Source: Streptomyces longispororuber
GTDB taxonomy: Bacteria; Actinomycetota; Actinomycetes; Streptomycetales; Streptomycetaceae
Direction: 5' to 3'
Assembly (NCBI RefSeq): GCF_014656095.1
Contig: NZ_BNBT01000024.1
Location: forward strand, 1-64,000
Length of the DNA: 64,000 nucleotides
Shown one piece after another: positions 51,960-62,045 of the stretch (the first letter of the stretch is position 1; every line of letters begins with the position of its first letter). The position numbers and the translations under genes were made by a program. The notes beneath the pieces are model-generated. The model saw only the letters and a program-made list of their open reading frames with translations. It was not told the DNA's origin and searched no databases.

Positions 51960-53248
51960 CACCCCGCATCCGCGCCCTCGCCCTCGCCGCCGCCTGCGCC
52001 GCGCTCGCCGCCCCGCTCCTGACGGCCCCCGCCCAGGCCGCGCCCGCGGCCCCGGCCCCGCCGCGCACCGGCTTCGAGGAGAGCGACGGCGCGCGCTGGA
52101 CCAGCCAGCCCGAGGAGCAGCGGCTGCTCGCGACCGTCGACAAGGCGAGCGACCGGGTCACCGTCTCCCGCATCGGCACCACCGCGCAGAACCGGCCCCT
52201 CCAGCTCGTCCGCGTCGGCGAACGCCGCACCGCGAGCACCGTGCTGCTCGTGTGCAGCCAGCACGGCGACGAGCCCTCAGGACGCGAGGCCTGCCTCAGC
52301 ACCGTCCGCGACCTCGCCTACGCCCGGGACAAGGCCACCCGCCGGTTCCTGTCCCGCACCACGCTGCTCGTGATACCCACCGCCAACCCGGACGGCCGCG
52401 CCGCCGACACCCGCGGCAACGCCGACGGCGTCGACGTCAACCGCGACCACCTCGCCCTGAAGACCGCCGAGGGCCGCGCCATGGCCGCCGTCATCCGCGA
52501 CCGGAAGCCCGACGCGATCTACGACCTGCACGAGTACGGGGCCACGCCCCGGTACTACGACAAGGACCTGTTCGACCTGTGGCCGCGCAACCTCAACACC
52601 CATGACGCGGTGCACCGGGAGGCCAAGACCTTGTCGGGGTCCTACGTCCGTCCCGCCGCGACCGCCGACGGCCACACCGTCGGCACGTACGGCATCTGGA
52701 CCGACCCCGTCACGGGCGAGCCGATCAGACAGGTCGCGGGCGACGGCCAGGAGCGCATCCTGCGCAACATGTCCGGCATCAAGCACGCCGCGGGCCTGCT
52801 CATCGAGAGCCGCGTCGACCCGCTCACGGACGCCGAGAAGAACGACCCGGCCCTCAACAACCGCCGCCGCGTCCACTCCCAGCTCTCCGCGCTCAAGGGC
52901 CTGTTCCGCTACGCCGACGAGCACCGGTGGCGCCTGGAGGCCGCCACGACCGCCGCGCGCCTCGCGGGCCTGCGCGACCGGGGCCCGGTCTACCTCGGCG
53001 GCGCCGACAACGACCCGGCCGAGCCCGGCGAGACCCTCCAGGACCCGGCCTGCGGCTACCGGCTCACCAAGCAGCAGTACGCCGAGGTCGGGGACGAGCT
53101 GGGCCTGCACGGCGTGACCGTGCGCCGCGGAGGCGACGGGGGTGTGCTCGTACCGCTGCGGCAGTCCGCGCGCGCCCTGGTCCCGCTGCTGCTCGACGGC
53201 CGGGCGCCCTACCACCTCGTCAGCGGGCAGCCCGACACCGACTGTTGA
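51956..53248 (+). CDS. secreted M14-family zinc carboxypeptidase
   Basis: A 430-aa exported metallopeptidase. Residues 1-28 are a Sec signal ([20 protein letters not shown]). Zinc ligands are H103 and E106 in [11 protein letters not shown] and H192 in YDLHEYG; the catalytic Glu is probably in the GLLIESRVD segment. The substrate-binding NRD-type motif is DVNRDHL, and NPDGR also fits. Cleaves C-terminal residues or N-acyl peptides. Start ATG 51956 overlaps the upstream stop, so translation is coupled with the S15-like enzyme. C-terminal beta region from about 330 is not assigned. No hairpin seen in the 95 bp before the BCCT gene. Confidence 0.92.
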   Translation: MTPRIRALALAAACAALAAPLLTAPAQAAPAAPAPPRTGFEESDGARWTSQPEEQRLLATVDKASDRVTVSRIGTTAQNRPLQLVRVGERRTASTVLLVCSQHGDEPSGREACLSTVRDLAYARDKATRRFLSRTTLLVIPTANPDGRAADTRGNADGVDVNRDHLALKTAEGRAMAAVIRDRKPDAIYDLHEYGATPRYYDKDLFDLWPRNLNTHDAVHREAKTLSGSYVRPAATADGHTVGTYGIWTDPVTGEPIRQVAGDGQERILRNMSGIKHAAGLLIESRVDPLTDAEKNDPALNNRRRVHSQLSALKGLFRYADEHRWRLEAATTAARLAGLRDRGPVYLGGADNDPAEPGETLQDPACGYRLTKQQYAEVGDELGLHGVTVRRGGDGGVLVPLRQSARALVPLLLDGRAPYHLVSGQPDTDC

Positions 53249-53343
53249 GCCCTCTTCCGGCATGTCACATGTGGTAGGGGGTTAGCGGAAACAAGAAACC
53301 GACGATCAGTCAGTCCGTGACCGCCTCGCGAAAGGTGCCACTT

Positions 53344-55248
53344 GTGACGCAGGAACCCCAGAAGCCGGACGTCGGAGGAGGCCCGCCACTGTCGGTGGGG
53401 GGCCACTCCGGCGGCCGCTCACCCCAGACCGACCGGATCGTGTTCGGCGTCACGGCCGTGCTCACCCTCGCCTTCGTGGTGTGGGGCGGCGTCGCGACGG
53501 ACAGCCTCGAGAGCGTCTCCACGGACATGCTCGAAGGCCTCATCCACAACGGCGGCTGGGCCTTCATGCTCGCCGCGACGGGCTTCGTGGTCTTCGCCCT
53601 GTGGCTCGCCGTCAGCCGGTACGGGAAGATCACGCTGGGCCAGGAGGGCGAGGAGCCCGAGTTCCGCACCGTGTCCTGGGTCGCGATGATGTTCAGCGCG
53701 GGCATGGGCATCGGCCTGATGTTCTACGGCGTGAGCGAGCCGCTCGCCCACTTCACCACGCCACCGCCCGGCACCGACCCGGCCGACGACGCCGCCGCCA
53801 TGGAGATCTCCATGGCGACGACGCTGTTCCACTGGACGCTCCACCCCTGGGCGATCTACGCCGTCGTGGGCCTCGCCATCGCGTACAACACGTTCCGGCG
53901 GCGCCGGCGGCAGACCATCAGCTCCGTCTTCGTCCCGCTCATCGGCGAGAAGCACGCCCACGGCGCGTGGGGCCGGGTCATCGACATCCTCGCCATCTTC
54001 GCCACCCTCTTCGGCTCCGCCGCCTCCCTGGGCCTCGGTGCGCTCCAGATCGGCAGCGGCTTCGAGGAACTGGACTGGATGGACAACGCCGGCACGGGCC
54101 TGCTCGTCGCCATCATCGCGGTCCTCACGGTCGCGTTCGTGGCGTCCGCGGTGTCCGGCGTCGAGAAGGGCATCCAGTGGCTGTCGAACATCAACATGGT
54201 GCTCGCGCTGCTCCTGGTCCTCTTCGTGTTCGTCGCGGGCCCGACCGTCATCATGCTCGACCTGCTGCCCACTTCCATCGGCTCCTACCTGAACGAACTG
54301 CCCCAGCTCATCGGCCGTACCGAGGCGTCCAGCGGGGAAGGCGTCTCGGACTGGCTGGGGAGCTGGACGGTCTTCTACTGGGCCTGGTGGATCTCCTGGA
54401 CGCCGTTCGTCGGCATGTTCATCGCCCGCATCAGCCGGGGCCGTACGATCCGGCAGTTCGTGGGCGGCGTCATCCTGGTGCCGAGCACGGTCAGCCTGCT
54501 GTGGTTCGCCGTCTTCGGCGGCAGCTCGATGCACGTGAAGCAGGACGGCGGCCTCAAGGGCGACGACACCCCGGAGGCCCAGCTCTTCGGCCTGCTGCAC
54601 GAGTACCCGATCGCCACCGTCACGAGCCTGCTCGTGATGATCCTCGTCGGCATCTTCTTCGTGTCCGGCGCGGACGCGGCGTCCATCGTCATGGGCACGC
54701 TCTCCCAGAAGGGCTCCATGGAGCCCGGCCGCCTGGTCGTGATCTTCTGGGGCGTGGTCACCGGCGCGGTCGCCGCGATCATGCTGCTCATCGGCGACGG
54801 CAAGGACAACGCCCTCACCGGCCTGCAGAACCTGACGATCCTCGTGGCCGCGCCCTTCACCCTGGTGATGATCGGCATGTGCGTGGCCCTCATGCGGGAC
54901 CTGCGGCACGACCCGCTCATCGTGCGCGGCGAGCACGGCATCGAGGCCGTGGAACGCGCCGTCATCGCCGGCCACGAGCAGTACGAGGGCGAGTTCGAGA
55001 TCCAGATCAAGCCGGCGGAGGACGTCGACGACGGCATGGAGGGGGGCGGCCCCGGCAGCGGGGGCCCTGGCCTCGGGGGCCCCGGCGACTCCGGGGGGCC
55101 CGGCGGCCCCGGGGGGCCCGGCGCCGGGGGCGGTGGCCCCTCCAGCGGTGCTGACGGCGACCCCGGCAGCGGTGCCGGTGGCGGCGGTGCCGACGGCGGC
55201 ACGGGTCCGGGGGGCGGCGCGTCGCCGCAGCCTGATCCCGTGCGCTGA
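53344..55248 (+). CDS. BCCT-family transporter (glycine betaine/choline/carnitine) with Gly-Pro tail
   Basis: A 634-aa membrane transporter with 12 predicted helices. The BCCT signature is visible as GMGIGLMFYGVSEPL and the tryptophan box FYWAWWISWTPFVGMFIARISRG. It imports osmoprotectants with Na+ or H+. From about residue 565 the sequence turns into a charged stretch and then a tail of some 70 residues made almost only of Gly, Pro, Ser, Asp and Ala, for example GGPGLGGPGDSGGPGGPGGP. Typical BCCT proteins end soon after helix 12. GTG 53344 was preferred to GTG 53317 due to AAAGG 8 nt upstream. A strong terminator follows. Confidence 0.92.
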   Translation: MTQEPQKPDVGGGPPLSVGGHSGGRSPQTDRIVFGVTAVLTLAFVVWGGVATDSLESVSTDMLEGLIHNGGWAFMLAATGFVVFALWLAVSRYGKITLGQEGEEPEFRTVSWVAMMFSAGMGIGLMFYGVSEPLAHFTTPPPGTDPADDAAAMEISMATTLFHWTLHPWAIYAVVGLAIAYNTFRRRRRQTISSVFVPLIGEKHAHGAWGRVIDILAIFATLFGSAASLGLGALQIGSGFEELDWMDNAGTGLLVAIIAVLTVAFVASAVSGVEKGIQWLSNINMVLALLLVLFVFVAGPTVIMLDLLPTSIGSYLNELPQLIGRTEASSGEGVSDWLGSWTVFYWAWWISWTPFVGMFIARISRGRTIRQFVGGVILVPSTVSLLWFAVFGGSSMHVKQDGGLKGDDTPEAQLFGLLHEYPIATVTSLLVMILVGIFFVSGADAASIVMGTLSQKGSMEPGRLVVIFWGVVTGAVAAIMLLIGDGKDNALTGLQNLTILVAAPFTLVMIGMCVALMRDLRHDPLIVRGEHGIEAVERAVIAGHEQYEGEFEIQIKPAEDVDDGMEGGGPGSGGPGLGGPGDSGGPGGPGGPGAGGGGPSSGADGDPGSGAGGGGADGGTGPGGGASPQPDPVR

Positions 55249-55307
55249 CCCGTGAGCTGAGCCGCGCGCCGGGCGGGGCCCGGCGGGACTCAGCAGGAGC
55301 AGGGTTC

Positions 55308-55339
55308 GGGCGGGGTGTGCCGTGCGGCGCACCCCGCCC
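55308..55339. terminator. 14-bp hairpin between BCCT and oxidase genes
   Basis: GGGCGGGGTGTGCC (55308-55321) pairs with GGCGCACCCCGCCC (55326-55339) around GTGC with a single G-U pair. It lies between convergent genes. Confidence 0.75.
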
Positions 55340-55487
55340 TTCGCGTGTCTGACCCCGCCCGGCTCACCGTCCTAGGTGTGCTGGGGGAGGGGGCCGAATC
55401 GTGGCAGGACCGTTCCGTGCCGGGGCCCCGGCCGCGTGGCCCGTCCCGCGTCGGCCCCGCTCCCCGCCAGGCCCCGCAGGGACCGCC

Positions 55488-56462
55488 TCAAGCCCCGTCA
55501 GCCTCCGTGACCAGGCGGGCCGCCTCCTGGGCGCAGCCCCAGGCGACCGTGATGCCTGCTCCGCCGTGCCCGTAGTTGTGCACCACCCAGCCGCCGTGCG
55601 CGCGCTCCCGTTGCAGGCGTACGGCGGGGCGCACGGGGCGCAGTCCCACCCGGTGGCCGATGATCCGGGCCCCGGCTATCTCGGGGCGCACCCGGGCGCA
55701 GCGCGCCACGATCGCCTCCGCCACCGCCGGGTCCGGGGTGAGGGACCAGTCGCCGTCGTCGGCCGTGCCGCCCAGGACCAGGCCGGCGGGCTGCGGCAGG
55801 AAGTACGTCGTCTCCTGCGACGCGCCGTCCGCGGCCGTGAACCACGTACGGATCCCCGGGTTCTCCACCAGCACGAGCTGCCCCCGCACCGGCCGCACCG
55901 AGTCGTCCGGCACCAGGTCCCGGGCGCCGAGCCCCGAGCAGTTGACGACGCGCGGCGCCCGCGCGAGCGGCTCGGCGAGCGACGCCACCGTCCGCACCTC
56001 GACGGCCACGCCCAGCGCGCGCAACTCCTCGCGCAGCCACGCCAGATGCGCCGGCATGTCGATCAGCGGCAGCCGCCCCCACACGCCGGGCCCCGGGTAC
56101 CCGTGCGTCTCGGCGGCCGTCGCCGCCCGCAGCCCCGGTACGCGCCCCGCCCAGGGGCCGAGCGTGTCCAGGCGGGTCTCGGCGTGTACGCCCTCGACCA
56201 GGCGTACGCCCGTGTGCGGGCCGTCCGCCGCCAACTCCCCGTACGCCTCCAGGGATCGCAGCGACCAGTCGCCGACGCGGTCCTCCGGCTCGATGCGGTA
56301 GGGCCACCACAGGCCCCCCGCGACGGCCGAGGTCGTCCGCTCCGCGGGCTCCCGCGTCCACACCCGCACGCGCTCACCGCGCCGTGCGAGCACCATGGCG
56401 GTGGTCAGTCCGGCGACACCGCCGCCCACCACGATCACATCCGTGTCATCGCCCTGCGTCAT
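55488..56462 (-). CDS. FAD-dependent amino acid oxidase (D-amino-acid-oxidase-like)
   Basis: A 324-aa flavoprotein that oxidatively deaminates D-amino acids or a relative. The dinucleotide fold VIVVGGGVAGLTTAMVLARR begins at residue 9. SAVAGGLWWPYRIEP, YFLPQPAGLVLGGTADDGDW and the C-terminal NYGHGGAGITVAWGCA motif match the DAO subgroup. A catalytic tyrosine/arginine pair is not located with certainty (R in GHRVGLRPVRP is a candidate). ATG 56462 was chosen because the nucleotide fold starts directly behind it; the longer frame adds nothing conserved. Divergent from an uncharacterised gene. Confidence 0.9.
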   Translation of the reverse strand: MTQGDDTDVIVVGGGVAGLTTAMVLARRGERVRVWTREPAERTTSAVAGGLWWPYRIEPEDRVGDWSLRSLEAYGELAADGPHTGVRLVEGVHAETRLDTLGPWAGRVPGLRAATAAETHGYPGPGVWGRLPLIDMPAHLAWLREELRALGVAVEVRTVASLAEPLARAPRVVNCSGLGARDLVPDDSVRPVRGQLVLVENPGIRTWFTAADGASQETTYFLPQPAGLVLGGTADDGDWSLTPDPAVAEAIVARCARVRPEIAGARIIGHRVGLRPVRPAVRLQRERAHGGWVVHNYGHGGAGITVAWGCAQEAARLVTEADGA

Positions 56463-56529
56463 CCCGGCAACGTAGCGGAACACGTCACGCCCCGCGCGCA
56501 CTCCCCCCGCGACCGGGGATACTCACAGC

Positions 56530-57543
56530 ATGTCCGCCGAGTACGCGACCTTCGGCCTGGCACCGGCGATGCGCGCCGGCGGGGTCCTCGCCGACGGCGC
56601 CCGCCAAGCGCACCGCGACTTCGTCGACTTCGTCGTGGACGGGCGACCGCTGCTGTTCCGGCTCGCCGACCTCGACGCCGTGTCCCCGCTCGCGTCCGAC
56701 GTCCCGCCCGCCATCTTCACCGCGCACGTGCGCGGGCTGCTCCTGGAGGCGGAGCCGCCGCTGCGCGACGGGCGGCACGTCATCTACGGCTGCCCCGAGT
56801 GCGAGAGCCTGGAGTGCGGCGCGGTCACCGCGGTCATCGAGCGCGCCGGGGACGACTACGTGTGGCGGGACTTCGCCTGGCAGACGTCCGACCACGCCGA
56901 CCTGGCGCTGAACGGCTACCACGGCATGGGCCCGTTCCGCTTCCGCGGCGGGGAGTACCGCGAGCAGCTCGGCCGGCTGCTCACCGGTGACGACCCGGGG
57001 GCCGAGCGGCGCCGGGCGCTGCTCATCGGCGCGCGCGTCGCGCTGCTCGCGCGGCTCGCGGCGGCGCTGCGCGGCATCGGCATCGGCGCGGAGATCGCCG
57101 CGGACGCGGCGGACGTCCCCGCGGAGGAGCTGCGCACGTACGGCGCCGTGGTGTTCGGCCGGGCGGTGCCGGAGCGGGTGCGGCGGGGCGTGCTCGACGC
57201 GTTCGAGCGGGCCGGGGTCGAGGCCGCCCAGGTCGACGGGCTCGCGCCGATCGTGCCGCTGCTCGTCGCGCAGACCGAGTGCGCCCTGGACCGGGGATCG
57301 GTACGACGGCGCCGCCTCGCCCGGCTCGCGGTCGCGGACGGGGCGGCGGTCGCGCGGGTCACGTCCCCGTGCCGGGTCCGCCTCACGGCGTACCGCGTGG
57401 ACCGGCTGCGGCGCCCGCGCGTCCACGAGGTCCTCGACGAGGTCCTGGAGCCGGGGGAGCACCGCGTCCCCCTCCCCGGCGGGGCGCCCTACGTGGTGGC
57501 CCGGACCTCCGACAGCGTCCTGGTGGCGGCCGCCCCCGGCTGA
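56530..57543 (+). CDS. uncharacterised two-domain protein with CPEC..CG motif
   Basis: A 337-aa protein I do not recognise as a named family. Residues about 1-145 are a beta-rich domain holding YGCPECESLECGAVTAVIER, a CXXCXXXXCG arrangement that may bind zinc or a cluster. Residues about 155-250 (RRRALLIGARVALLARLAAA, then LRTYGAVVFGRAVPERVRR) look like a Rossmann-type half with an alternating beta/alpha pattern, followed by a small beta domain. No signal or membrane segment. A GATACT box ends 6 nt before ATG 56530, so it is probably leaderless. Similar proteins may be labelled oxidoreductase in databases, but catalytic residues are not visible. Confidence 0.75.
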   Translation: MSAEYATFGLAPAMRAGGVLADGARQAHRDFVDFVVDGRPLLFRLADLDAVSPLASDVPPAIFTAHVRGLLLEAEPPLRDGRHVIYGCPECESLECGAVTAVIERAGDDYVWRDFAWQTSDHADLALNGYHGMGPFRFRGGEYREQLGRLLTGDDPGAERRRALLIGARVALLARLAAALRGIGIGAEIAADAADVPAEELRTYGAVVFGRAVPERVRRGVLDAFERAGVEAAQVDGLAPIVPLLVAQTECALDRGSVRRRRLARLAVADGAAVARVTSPCRVRLTAYRVDRLRRPRVHEVLDEVLEPGEHRVPLPGGAPYVVARTSDSVLVAAAPG

Positions 57544-57636
57544 CGCGCCCCGGCGTCGCCGTGGCCTCGCCGGACGGTACGGCGGATGCGGCCGGGGCGG
57601 GGAGCGAGGCAAGGTACGGACGGGTTCGGCCCGGAG

Positions 57637-57685
57637 CCCCGGGGCGGCTCGGGCGTGCCCCCGGGGCGGCTCGGGCGTGCCCCCC
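57637..57685. repeat. 22-bp tandem duplication upstream of the second ABC-F gene
   Basis: GGGGCGGCTCGGGCGTGCCC occurs at about 57641 and 57663. It lies just upstream of the -10 box of the next gene. Confidence 0.7.
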
Positions 57686-57733
57686 CGGGCGGCCCGGCAG
57701 CGGGCGCCGGGCAGCGGTTACGCTCGGGCCCTG

Positions 57734-59386
57734 ATGAACGCAACCCTCGTCGCCAAAGACCTCGCCGCCGGCCACGGCGACCGCTCCCTCTTCGAGGGAC
57801 TCGACCTCGTCGTCGCCCCCGGCGACGTCATCGGCCTCGTCGGCGCCAACGGCGCCGGGAAGTCCACGCTGCTGCGCCTCCTCGCCGGCCTGGACACCCC
57901 CGAGTCCGGGCGGATCAGCCTGTCGCCGCCGACGGCGACCGTCGGGCACCTGCCGCAGGAGCCGGACCGCCGCCCCGGCGAGACCATCCGCGCGTTCCTG
58001 TCCCGCCGCACCGGCGTCACCGCCGCCCAGCGCGCCATGGACGAGGCCACCGAGCGCCTGGTCGAGGGCGCGCCCGGCGCCGACGACGCGTACGCCACGA
58101 GCCTGGAGCGCTGGCTCGCGCTCGGCGGCGCCGACCTGGACGAGCGGGCCGAGGAGGTCGCGGCCGCCCTGGGCCTGGCCGTCGGCCTCGACCAGCCGAT
58201 GACGTCGCTGTCCGGCGGCCAGGCCGCCCGCGCGGGTCTCGCCTCGCTGCTCCTGTCCCGCTACGACGTCTTCCTGCTCGACGAGCCCACCAACGACCTG
58301 GACCTGGCGGGCCTGGACCGCCTGGAGGCGTTCGTGCGCGGCCTGCGCGCGGGCACCGTGCTCGTCAGCCACGACCGCGAGTTCCTGTCCCGCACCGTCA
58401 CCAAGGTCCTCGAACTCGACCTGGCCCAAGGGCGGGTCAACCTCTACGGCGGCGGCTACGACGCCTACCTGGAGGAGCGCGAGGTGGCCCGGCGCCACGC
58501 CCGCGAGGAGTACGACGAGTACGCCGACAAGCGCGCCGCGCTCCAGGACCGGGCCCAGATGCAGCGGACGTGGATGGACAAGGGCGTCAAGAACGCCCGC
58601 CGCAAGGCCAGCGACAACGACAAGATCGGCCGCAAGTTCCGCAGCGAGGCCAGCGAGAAGCAGGCCGCGAAGGCCCGCCAGACGCAGCGGATGCTGGAGC
58701 GCCTGGACCGCGACGAATCCGTCGAGGAGCCGCGCAAGGAGTGGCAGCTCCGCATGGAGATCGCCGCGGCCCCGCGCTCCGGCGCCGTCGTCGCCACCCT
58801 GCGCGAGGCGGTGGTGCGGCGCGGCGGCTTCACGCTCGGCCCGGTCACCTTTCAGCTCGACTGGGCCGACCGCGTCGCCATCACCGGCGCGAACGGCGCG
58901 GGCAAGTCGACGCTCCTGGCCGCCCTGCTCGGCCGCGTCCCCGCCGACGAGGGGCACGCGGCGCTCGGCTCCGGCGTGGTCGTCGGCGAGGTCGACCAGG
59001 CGCGGGCCCTGTTCCACGGCCCGGAGTCGCTGCTCGACGCGTTCGGCGCGGCCGTGCCCGACACCGAGCCCGCCGAGGTTCGCACGCTGCTCGCCAAGTT
59101 CGGGTTGAAGGCCGCCCACGTGCTGCGGCCGGCGGCGACGCTGTCCCCGGGTGAGCGCACCCGCGCCGCGCTCGCCCTGCTCCAGGGCCGGGGCGTGAAC
59201 CTGCTGGTCCTCGACGAGCCGACGAACCACCTCGACCTGCCCGCCATCGAACAGCTCGAGTCGGCCCTCGACTCCTACACCGGCACGCTGCTCCTCGTCA
59301 CCCACGACCGCCGCATGCTCGACGCCGTACGCGTCACGCGCCGCCTGGAGGTGGCGGAGGGCAAGGTGACCGAACGGTCACCCTGA
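57734..59386 (+). CDS. ABC-F ATP-binding protein (second)
   Basis: A 550-aa soluble twin-ATPase. Walker A motifs are GANGAGKST in both halves, signatures LSGGQAAR and LSPGERTR, and Walker B LLDEPTNDLD and LVLDEPTNHLD. The linker contains DKGVKNARRKASDNDKIGRK, typical of housekeeping-like or resistance ABC-F groups that act at the ribosome. ATG 57734 is preceded by TACGCT (57719-57724) only 9 nt upstream and by no SD, so the mRNA is likely leaderless, in sharp contrast to the long leader of the ABC-F at 26732. Its second signature has SPGE instead of SGGE. It converges with tex through a hairpin. Confidence 0.93.
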   Translation: MNATLVAKDLAAGHGDRSLFEGLDLVVAPGDVIGLVGANGAGKSTLLRLLAGLDTPESGRISLSPPTATVGHLPQEPDRRPGETIRAFLSRRTGVTAAQRAMDEATERLVEGAPGADDAYATSLERWLALGGADLDERAEEVAAALGLAVGLDQPMTSLSGGQAARAGLASLLLSRYDVFLLDEPTNDLDLAGLDRLEAFVRGLRAGTVLVSHDREFLSRTVTKVLELDLAQGRVNLYGGGYDAYLEEREVARRHAREEYDEYADKRAALQDRAQMQRTWMDKGVKNARRKASDNDKIGRKFRSEASEKQAAKARQTQRMLERLDRDESVEEPRKEWQLRMEIAAAPRSGAVVATLREAVVRRGGFTLGPVTFQLDWADRVAITGANGAGKSTLLAALLGRVPADEGHAALGSGVVVGEVDQARALFHGPESLLDAFGAAVPDTEPAEVRTLLAKFGLKAAHVLRPAATLSPGERTRAALALLQGRGVNLLVLDEPTNHLDLPAIEQLESALDSYTGTLLLVTHDRRMLDAVRVTRRLEVAEGKVTERSP

Positions 59387-59399
59387 CCTCCGCCCCGGT

Positions 59400-59436
59400 G
59401 CGCCCCCGAAGGGGCGCGGGGAACTGCGCGACCGGC
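59400..59436. terminator. convergent terminator, second copy of the widespread element
   Basis: GCGCCCC-cgaa-GGGGCGC (59400-59417) followed by GCGGGGAACTGCGCG. The reverse complement matches 39181-39206. It sits between the ABC-F and tex stops. Confidence 0.8.
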
Positions 59437-59490
59437 CACGACGAGTCCGCAGACGCACGACGACACGGCCGGGCACACGCAACGGCGCAC

Positions 59491-61884
59491 TCAGCGCCGC
59501 TTGGGGTCAACGAGCCCGGCCCGCCGCAGAGCCTCCGCCATCGCATCATTGGCAGGCGGCGCAGCCTGCCGCTCCTTGCGCTGAGGGCCGCCGCCCTTGG
59601 CCCGGCCGCCCCGGCTCTGCTGGCCGCCGCGGCCCCGCCCCTGCCGCTGGTGCGGCGGGCGCCCGCCGCGTTCCCGCTGCCCGCTGCCGCCCGCGGCCTC
59701 GTCGTCCAGGCGCAGCGTCAGCGAAACCCGCTTGCGCGCCACGTCGACGTCCAGGACCTTCACCTTCACGATGTCGCCCGGCTTCACCACGTCCCGCGGG
59801 TCCTTGACGAAGCTCTTGGACATCGCGGAGACGTGCACCAGGCCGTCCTGGTGGACGCCGATGTCGACGAACGCGCCGAACGCGGCGACGTTCGTGACCA
59901 CGCCCTCCAGCACCATCCCGGGCGCGAGGTCGCCGATCTTCTCGACGCCCTCCTTGAACGTGGCCGTCTTGAACGCCGGACGCGGGTCGCGGCCGGGCTT
60001 CTCCAGCTCCTTGAGGATGTCCGTGACGGTGGGCAGACCGAAGGTGTCGTCCACGAAGTCGTCGGGCCGCAGGGAGCGCAGCACCGCCGTGTTGCCGACG
60101 AGGGACGGTACGTCGACGCCCGCCCGCTGCACCATCCGGCGCACGACCGGGTACGCCTCGGGGTGCACGCTGGAGGCGTCCAGCGGGTCGTCGCCGCCGC
60201 GGATGCGCAGGAAGCCCGCGCACTGCTCGTACGCCTTCGGGCCGAGGCGCGGCACGTCCTTGAGGGCCTTGCGGCTGGTGAACGGGCCGTTGGCGTCGCG
60301 GTGCGCCACGATGTTCTCGGCGAGGCCGGAGCCGATGCCGGAGACCCGGGCGAGCAGCGGGGCGGAGGCGGTGTTCACGTCCACGCCCACGCCGTTCACA
60401 CAGTCCTCGACGACCGCGTCGAGGGAGCGGGACAGCTTCACCTCGGACAGGTCGTGCTGGTACTGGCCGACGCCGATGGACTTCGGGTCGATCTTCACCA
60501 GTTCGGCCAGCGGGTCCTGGAGGCGGCGGGCGATGGACACGGCGCCGCGCAGCGACACGTCGAGGTCCGGCAGCTCCTGCGAGGCGAAGGCGGAGGCCGA
60601 GTACACCGACGCGCCGGCCTCGGAGACCATGACCTTGGTGAGCCCCAACTCCGGGTGCTTGGCGATGAGTTCACCGGCGAGCTTGTCCGTCTCGCGGGAC
60701 GCCGTGCCGTTGCCGATGGCGACCAGGTCGACCGCGTGCTCCTTCGCGAGCCGGGCCAGGGTGGCGAGGGACGCGTCCCACTTGTTCGCCGGGACGTGCG
60801 GGTGGATCGTGTCGGTGGCGACGACCTTGCCGGTGGCGTCCACGACGGCGACCTTCACGCCCGTACGGAAACCCGGGTCCAGGCCCAGCGTCGCGCGCGT
60901 GCCCGCGGGCGCGGCGAGCAGCAGGTCGCGCAGGTTCGACGCGAAGACGCGCACGGCCTCGTCCTCGGCGGCGGTGCGCAGCCGCAGCCGCAGGTCGATG
61001 CCCAGGTGCACGAGGATGCGGGTGCGCCAGGCCCAGCGGACCGTGTCGGCGAGCCACTTGTCGCCGGGGCGCCCGCGGTCGGCGATCCCGAAGCGCCGGG
61101 CGACCAGGCCCTCGTACGACGACGGTCCCTCCGTGGGCTCCTCGGGCTCCAGGACCAGTTCGAGGACGTCCTCCTTCTCGCCGCGCAGCAGGGCGAGGAC
61201 GCGGTGCGAGGGGAGGTCCGTGAACGGCTCGGCGAAGTCGAAGTAGTCGGCGAACTTCGCGCCCGCCTCCTCCTTGCCCTCGCGGACCTTCGCGGCGAGC
61301 CGGCCGCGCGTCCACATGCGCTCGCGCAACTCGCCGATCAGGTCCGCGTCCTCGGAGAAGCGCTCCGTCAGGATCGCCCGGGCGCCGTCGAGCGCGGCCT
61401 GCGCGTCCGCGACGCCCTTGTCGGCGTCGACGAACGCGGCGGCCGCCGCGAGGGGCTCCACGCCCGGGTCCGCGAGCAGCCCCTCGGCCAGCGGCTCCAG
61501 GCCCGCCTCACGGGCGATCTGGGCCTTGGTGCGCCGCTTGGGCTTGTACGGCAGGTAGATGTCCTCGAGGCGGGCCTTGGTGTCGGCCTCGCGGATGCGC
61601 GCCTCCAGCTCGTCGGTGAGCTTGCCCTGCTCGCGCACCGAGTCGAGGACGGCGGCGCGCCGCTCCTCCAGCTCGCGCAGATAGCGCAGGCGCTCCTCGA
61701 GCGTGCGGAGCTGCGCGTCGTCGAGGGACTCGGTCGCCTCCTTGCGGTACCGGGCGATGAAGGGGACCGTCGACCCGCCGTCGAGCAGGTCGACGGCGGC
61801 CTTGACCTGCCGTTCCCGTACGCCGAGTTCCTCGGCGATCCTGCTTTCGATGGACGCTGGGGTGGACGTCTGCGAGGGTGCCAC
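59491..61884 (-). CDS. tex: Tex-family RNA-binding transcription accessory protein
   Basis: A 797-aa protein conserved across bacteria. Order: N-terminal helical region with [20 protein letters not shown], YqgF-like RNase H fold with [20 protein letters not shown], helix-hairpin-helix repeats around [20 protein letters not shown] and [20 protein letters not shown], and a C-terminal S1 domain ([20 protein letters not shown]). A basic Gly/Arg tail follows. It binds nucleic acids and affects transcription and stress survival; the exact role is unsettled. GTG 61884 was chosen over the longer frame because conserved sequence starts there; the SD AGAAGGCGG is somewhat distant. It lies downstream of the LPFR small gene. 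Confidence 0.95.
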   Translation of the reverse strand: MAPSQTSTPASIESRIAEELGVRERQVKAAVDLLDGGSTVPFIARYRKEATESLDDAQLRTLEERLRYLRELEERRAAVLDSVREQGKLTDELEARIREADTKARLEDIYLPYKPKRRTKAQIAREAGLEPLAEGLLADPGVEPLAAAAAFVDADKGVADAQAALDGARAILTERFSEDADLIGELRERMWTRGRLAAKVREGKEEAGAKFADYFDFAEPFTDLPSHRVLALLRGEKEDVLELVLEPEEPTEGPSSYEGLVARRFGIADRGRPGDKWLADTVRWAWRTRILVHLGIDLRLRLRTAAEDEAVRVFASNLRDLLLAAPAGTRATLGLDPGFRTGVKVAVVDATGKVVATDTIHPHVPANKWDASLATLARLAKEHAVDLVAIGNGTASRETDKLAGELIAKHPELGLTKVMVSEAGASVYSASAFASQELPDLDVSLRGAVSIARRLQDPLAELVKIDPKSIGVGQYQHDLSEVKLSRSLDAVVEDCVNGVGVDVNTASAPLLARVSGIGSGLAENIVAHRDANGPFTSRKALKDVPRLGPKAYEQCAGFLRIRGGDDPLDASSVHPEAYPVVRRMVQRAGVDVPSLVGNTAVLRSLRPDDFVDDTFGLPTVTDILKELEKPGRDPRPAFKTATFKEGVEKIGDLAPGMVLEGVVTNVAAFGAFVDIGVHQDGLVHVSAMSKSFVKDPRDVVKPGDIVKVKVLDVDVARKRVSLTLRLDDEAAGGSGQRERGGRPPHQRQGRGRGGQQSRGGRAKGGGPQRKERQAAPPANDAMAEALRRAGLVDPKRR

Positions 61885-61989
61885 GTTCCGGTACCGCCTT
61901 CTCACTGAGGTTGCCCGGCAATTGTGGCAGGTGGCACCGACAGGGGGCGTCCAGACCCGTCGGACCCGCACACGCGTCGGACTCGTGGC

Positions 61990-62045
61990 CCCGTCGAACT
62001 CGCGGCCCCTCGGGCCCCTGGCCCCTCAGGCCCCTGGCCCCTCAG
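61990..62045. repeat. short Pro/Gly-type tandem repeat overlapping the LPFR stop codon
   Basis: GGCCCCTCAGGCCCCT-type units of about 16 bp repeat between 61999 and 62045, and the last one contains the TCA (stop on the minus strand) of the LPFR gene. Same pattern as minisatellite B. Confidence 0.65.
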
